This document shows, in pieces, positions 61,953-64,000 of a stretch of DNA of 64,000 nucleotides; the first letter of the stretch is position 1; each line of letters begins with the position of its first letter. The notes below the pieces were generated by a model that was not told where the DNA came from, ran no database searches, and worked only from the letters and a program-made list of their open reading frames with translations. This stretch comes from Streptomyces werraensis. GTDB taxonomy: Bacteria; Actinomycetota; Actinomycetes; Streptomycetales; Streptomycetaceae. The stretch lies in NCBI GenBank assembly GCA_014656175.1, contig BNBX01000005.1, positions 436,041 through 500,040 of the forward strand, given 5' to 3'. Position numbers and translations under genes: made by a program.

Positions 61953-63223
61953 CGGTCTTCCGCACGAGCCGCGCGACCAGCACCATGGACCGCGTGCCGG
62001 AGGAACAGACAGCGGAGCCGATCACCCAGTACCTCCAGCGGACCGTGCAGCGGGTGCGCGCCGTCGACCGGCGCCGCCCGCTCCTCTGGGACCTGCACCT
62101 CACGGCCTTCTGGACGACCGCCGCGCTCATCGACCTCTACGGCGGCGGCTGGACCCGCATCACCCGGAACCCCGACGTCCCCGAGGGCCTGGTCCTCGCC
62201 CTCAGCCTCGCGCTGACCGTCCCTCTCCTCCGACGCCGTGCCCATCCCCGCACGGTGCTGCTGGTGATGACGCCGGCCCTGCTGGTCAACGCCTGGACGG
62301 GCGCCCTGCTCCAGGCGGCCCTGCTCCATCTGCTCGTCGTCTTCCACATCACCGTGCGCCGCCCGCTGCGCTCCCTGTGGTGGGTGGCCGTGGTGTCGAC
62401 GGCTCCGGTCGTTCTGACGGTCCTGCGCCACCCGAGAGGCACCGCAGACGAAGACCTGGGACCGCACCTGATGTCCCTCCTCGTCGCGGTCGCCATCGGC
62501 GTCACGGTCCGCACCCGCCGTGACCACACCGTGGCCTTGGAGGACCGCGCCCGCCGCCTGGAGATCGAGCGCGACCAGCAGGCCCGCCTCGCCGCCGCCG
62601 CCGAACGCACCTGTATAGCCCGCGAGATGCACGACATCATCGGCCACAACCTGTCCGTCATCACGGGTCTCGCCGACGGCGGCCGCTACGCCGCCGCCAA
62701 GTCCCCCGAGCGTGCCGCCCAGGCCCTGGACGCCATCGCGGGCACCAGCCGCCAGGCCCTCACCGAGCTGCGCCGCCTGCTGGACGTCCTGCGCGACGAC
62801 GAGCCCGCCCCCGCCGACCTCACCCCTCAGCCCGCGCTCGCCGACCTCGACCGTCTCCTCGACGGCGTCCGCCGGGCCGGACTGCCCGTCCGGGCGACCG
62901 TTCACGGTGATCCCGCCATCTCGCCCGGCCGTCAGCTCACCCTCTACCGCGTCATCCAGGAAGCCCTCACCAACACCCTCAAGCACGCAGGCCCGGACGC
63001 CACCGCCGGCGTCACCCTCTCGTACGCGACCTCGGGTGCGGTGACCCTCACCGTCACCGACACCGGCCGCGGCGGCGCACCGACGACGAACAGCGGACGG
63101 GGACTTACCGGAATGCGGGAACGCACGGCGCTGTACGGCGGCACCCTGGAAGCCGGTCCGCGCCCGCACCCGGAACGCGGCTGGCGTGTGCACCTGCGTC
63201 TCCCGGAGGAATCCGCACCGTGA
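61949..63223 (+). CDS. NarL-type sensor histidine kinase
   Basis: 424 residues from ATG 61949 (ATGA overlap with permease). Four or five membrane helices (about 45-205) form a mostly intramembrane sensor, with almost no external domain. The HisKA_3 box REMHDIIGHNLSV places the phospho-His near residue 228, and the ATPase domain has VIQEALTNTLKHA and DTGRGG, GRGLTGMRER. Kinases with so little outside often sense the membrane or the transporter next to them. The cognate regulator overlaps its end. Confidence 0.92.
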   Translation: MTVFRTSRATSTMDRVPEEQTAEPITQYLQRTVQRVRAVDRRRPLLWDLHLTAFWTTAALIDLYGGGWTRITRNPDVPEGLVLALSLALTVPLLRRRAHPRTVLLVMTPALLVNAWTGALLQAALLHLLVVFHITVRRPLRSLWWVAVVSTAPVVLTVLRHPRGTADEDLGPHLMSLLVAVAIGVTVRTRRDHTVALEDRARRLEIERDQQARLAAAAERTCIAREMHDIIGHNLSVITGLADGGRYAAAKSPERAAQALDAIAGTSRQALTELRRLLDVLRDDEPAPADLTPQPALADLDRLLDGVRRAGLPVRATVHGDPAISPGRQLTLYRVIQEALTNTLKHAGPDATAGVTLSYATSGAVTLTVTDTGRGGAPTTNSGRGLTGMRERTALYGGTLEAGPRPHPERGWRVHLRLPEESAP

Positions 63224-63882
63224 CCACCGTCCTCATCGCCGACGACCAGCCCCTCCAGCGCTTCGGCTTCCGCATGCTGCTGGAGAGCCAGGACGACATG
63301 ACGGTCCTGGACGAGGCAGCGAACGGCACGGAAGCGGTCCGCAAGGCCGCGCATCTCAGACCGGACGTCGTCCTGATGGACGTCCGCATGCCAGGCATGG
63401 ACGGCATCGAGGCGACCCGCCGCATCACCGCCTCCGGAGACCGCACCCGTGTCCTGATCCTCACCACCTTCGACCTGGACGAGTACGCCTACGCGGGCCT
63501 CCGCGCCGGTGCCTCCGGTTTCCTCGTCAAGGACGCCCAGCCGGAGGATCTCCTCTCCGGCATACGAGCGGTCGCCTCCGGGGACGCCGTGGTGGCTCCC
63601 GGCCTCACCCGCCGGCTCCTGGACGCCTACGTCCACCATCTCCCGTCCGGCACCGCGGAGGCCACGGCGCCCGATCCCCGGCTGGCCGCACTGACGGACC
63701 GCGAGCTGGAAATCCTGACGGTTCTCGGGAAGGGCTGGACGAACACGGAGATCGCCACGCGTCTCCACCTCGCCGAATCCACGGTGAAGACCCACGTGGG
63801 CCGCGTCCTGGCGAAGACGGGCTCTCGGGATCGGGTGCAGGCGGTGATCTGCGCGTATGAAACGGGGCTGGTGCAGCCCTAG
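63220..63882 (+). CDS. LuxR/NarL-family response regulator
   Basis: 220 residues from GTG 63220, overlapping the kinase stop by 4 bases. The receiver has the acidic pair DDQP near residue 8, phospho-acceptor Asp54 in VLMDVRMPGMDG, Thr in LTTFD and Lys in LVKDA. The LuxR-type helix-turn-helix is near 155-205 (LTDRELEILTVLGKGWTNTE, then STVKTHVGRVLAKTG). It would activate the ABC operon in which it lies. A terminator for the facing rRNA operon begins 23 bases beyond its stop. Confidence 0.93.
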   Translation: MTTVLIADDQPLQRFGFRMLLESQDDMTVLDEAANGTEAVRKAAHLRPDVVLMDVRMPGMDGIEATRRITASGDRTRVLILTTFDLDEYAYAGLRAGASGFLVKDAQPEDLLSGIRAVASGDAVVAPGLTRRLLDAYVHHLPSGTAEATAPDPRLAALTDRELEILTVLGKGWTNTEIATRLHLAESTVKTHVGRVLAKTGSRDRVQAVICAYETGLVQP

Positions 63883-63904
63883 AAAAAGGACGCCGCAAAC
63901 GCAG

Positions 63905-63936
63905 AAAGCCCCCGTGCCGAATGGCACGGGGGCTTT
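63905..63936. terminator. rRNA operon terminator (also usable by the regulator gene)
   Basis: AAAGCCCCCGTGCC (63905-63918) and GGCACGGGGGCTTT (63923-63936) form a perfect 14-bp stem with the loop GAAT. It lies just after the 5S rRNA 3' end on the minus strand and after the response regulator on the plus strand. Confidence 0.9.
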
Positions 63937-63946
63937 CCCAAGAATT

Positions 63947-64000
63947 GTTCGGCGGCGTCCTACTCTCCCACAGGGTCCCCCCTGCAGTACCATCGGCGCT
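63947..64000 (-). rRNA. rrf: 5S rRNA, 3' part (gene continues beyond the window)
   Basis: Read on the minus strand, the last 54 bases give AGCGCCGATGGTACTGCAGG, then the GGGGACCCTGTGGGAGAGTA segment and GGACGCCGCCGAAC, the 3' half of Streptomyces 5S rRNA including the terminal stem strand. The 5' part and presumably 23S and 16S genes lie to the right. The exact mature 3' end is set to the conserved GAAC and may differ by a few bases. Confidence 0.93.

Noticed and set aside
1..64000. CRISPR arrays, tRNA genes or insertion sequences
   Set aside because: No regularly spaced repeats, cloverleaf sequences or transposase motifs were found; only the 5S rRNA end is a clear RNA gene.

Overview
The window is high-GC DNA with strong third-position GC bias, frequent GTG/TTG starts and many ATGA/GTGA start-stop overlaps. 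Together with Streptomyces marker genes (glnR, rsiG, nur, mshD, csoR, a pst/ppk phosphate island and a Streptomyces-type 5S rRNA end) this points to a Streptomyces chromosome arm-proximal or core segment. From memory, gene order runs parallel to the S. coelicolor region around SCO4190 down to SCO4125; that mapping was not checked by any search. No phage, insertion sequence, CRISPR array or tRNA was seen.

Left part (1-9 kb) is the least ordinary region. A PLP enzyme of the isopenicillin N epimerase type is divergent from a FadR-type GntR regulator. Then comes a 730-residue protein with two APH (aminoglycoside/choline kinase-like) domains, followed by three paralogous cassettes. Each cassette is a minus-strand GntR regulator with the same unrecognised C-terminal domain, facing a plus-strand 60-62 residue membrane protein. 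Cassettes 2 and 3 share four promoter/operator blocks at exactly equal spacing. A HAD phosphatase is translationally coupled to the second regulator.

9-19.7 kb is housekeeping: an Eis-like acetyltransferase, RsiG (c-di-GMP-dependent anti-sigma-WhiG), D-aminoacyl-tRNA deacylase, a YgfZ-like folate protein, the nickel regulator Nur, a nitrobindin-like protein, a sulfurtransferase/DUF1416 pair preceded by a cysteine-containing leader peptide, an LmeA-like protein, MoaD-like and hydrolase genes. 20-28.6 kb holds glnR, a LacI regulator, an HtrA-like protease followed by an OmpR/HK pair (an MprAB-PepD-like arrangement), a secreted 5'-nucleotidase and mshD.

28.6-35.7 kb carries two divergent ABC systems. 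One is an overlapping ECF sigma / anti-sigma / ABC ATPase / permease operon. The other is a YtrA-type GntR / ATPase / permease operon with a perfect 15-bp inverted-repeat operator. 35.9-46.3 kb is a phosphate and polyphosphate island: ppk, a CHAD-type protein, a NUDIX hydrolase, a PHO-box-driven pstSCAB, and convergent pit plus a DUF47 PhoU-like gene. csoR with its copper operator follows, then a lipoprotein, a FAD-linked oxidase and a PAP2 phosphatase.

51-59.6 kb encodes a chromosomal type IV secretion-like machine without a relaxase: a transglycosylase/NlpC hydrolase (divergent), a VirB2-like small membrane protein, a new 37-residue ORF, VirB8-like, VirB6-like, a VirB4 split over two genes, and a VirD4-like protein whose Walker A is degenerate. 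I recall this as the cmdABCDEF-type cluster linked to differentiation in S. coelicolor. The right end has a GNAT gene, a four-gene ABC/NarL-type two-component operon, and the terminator and 3' end of an rRNA operon arriving from the right.
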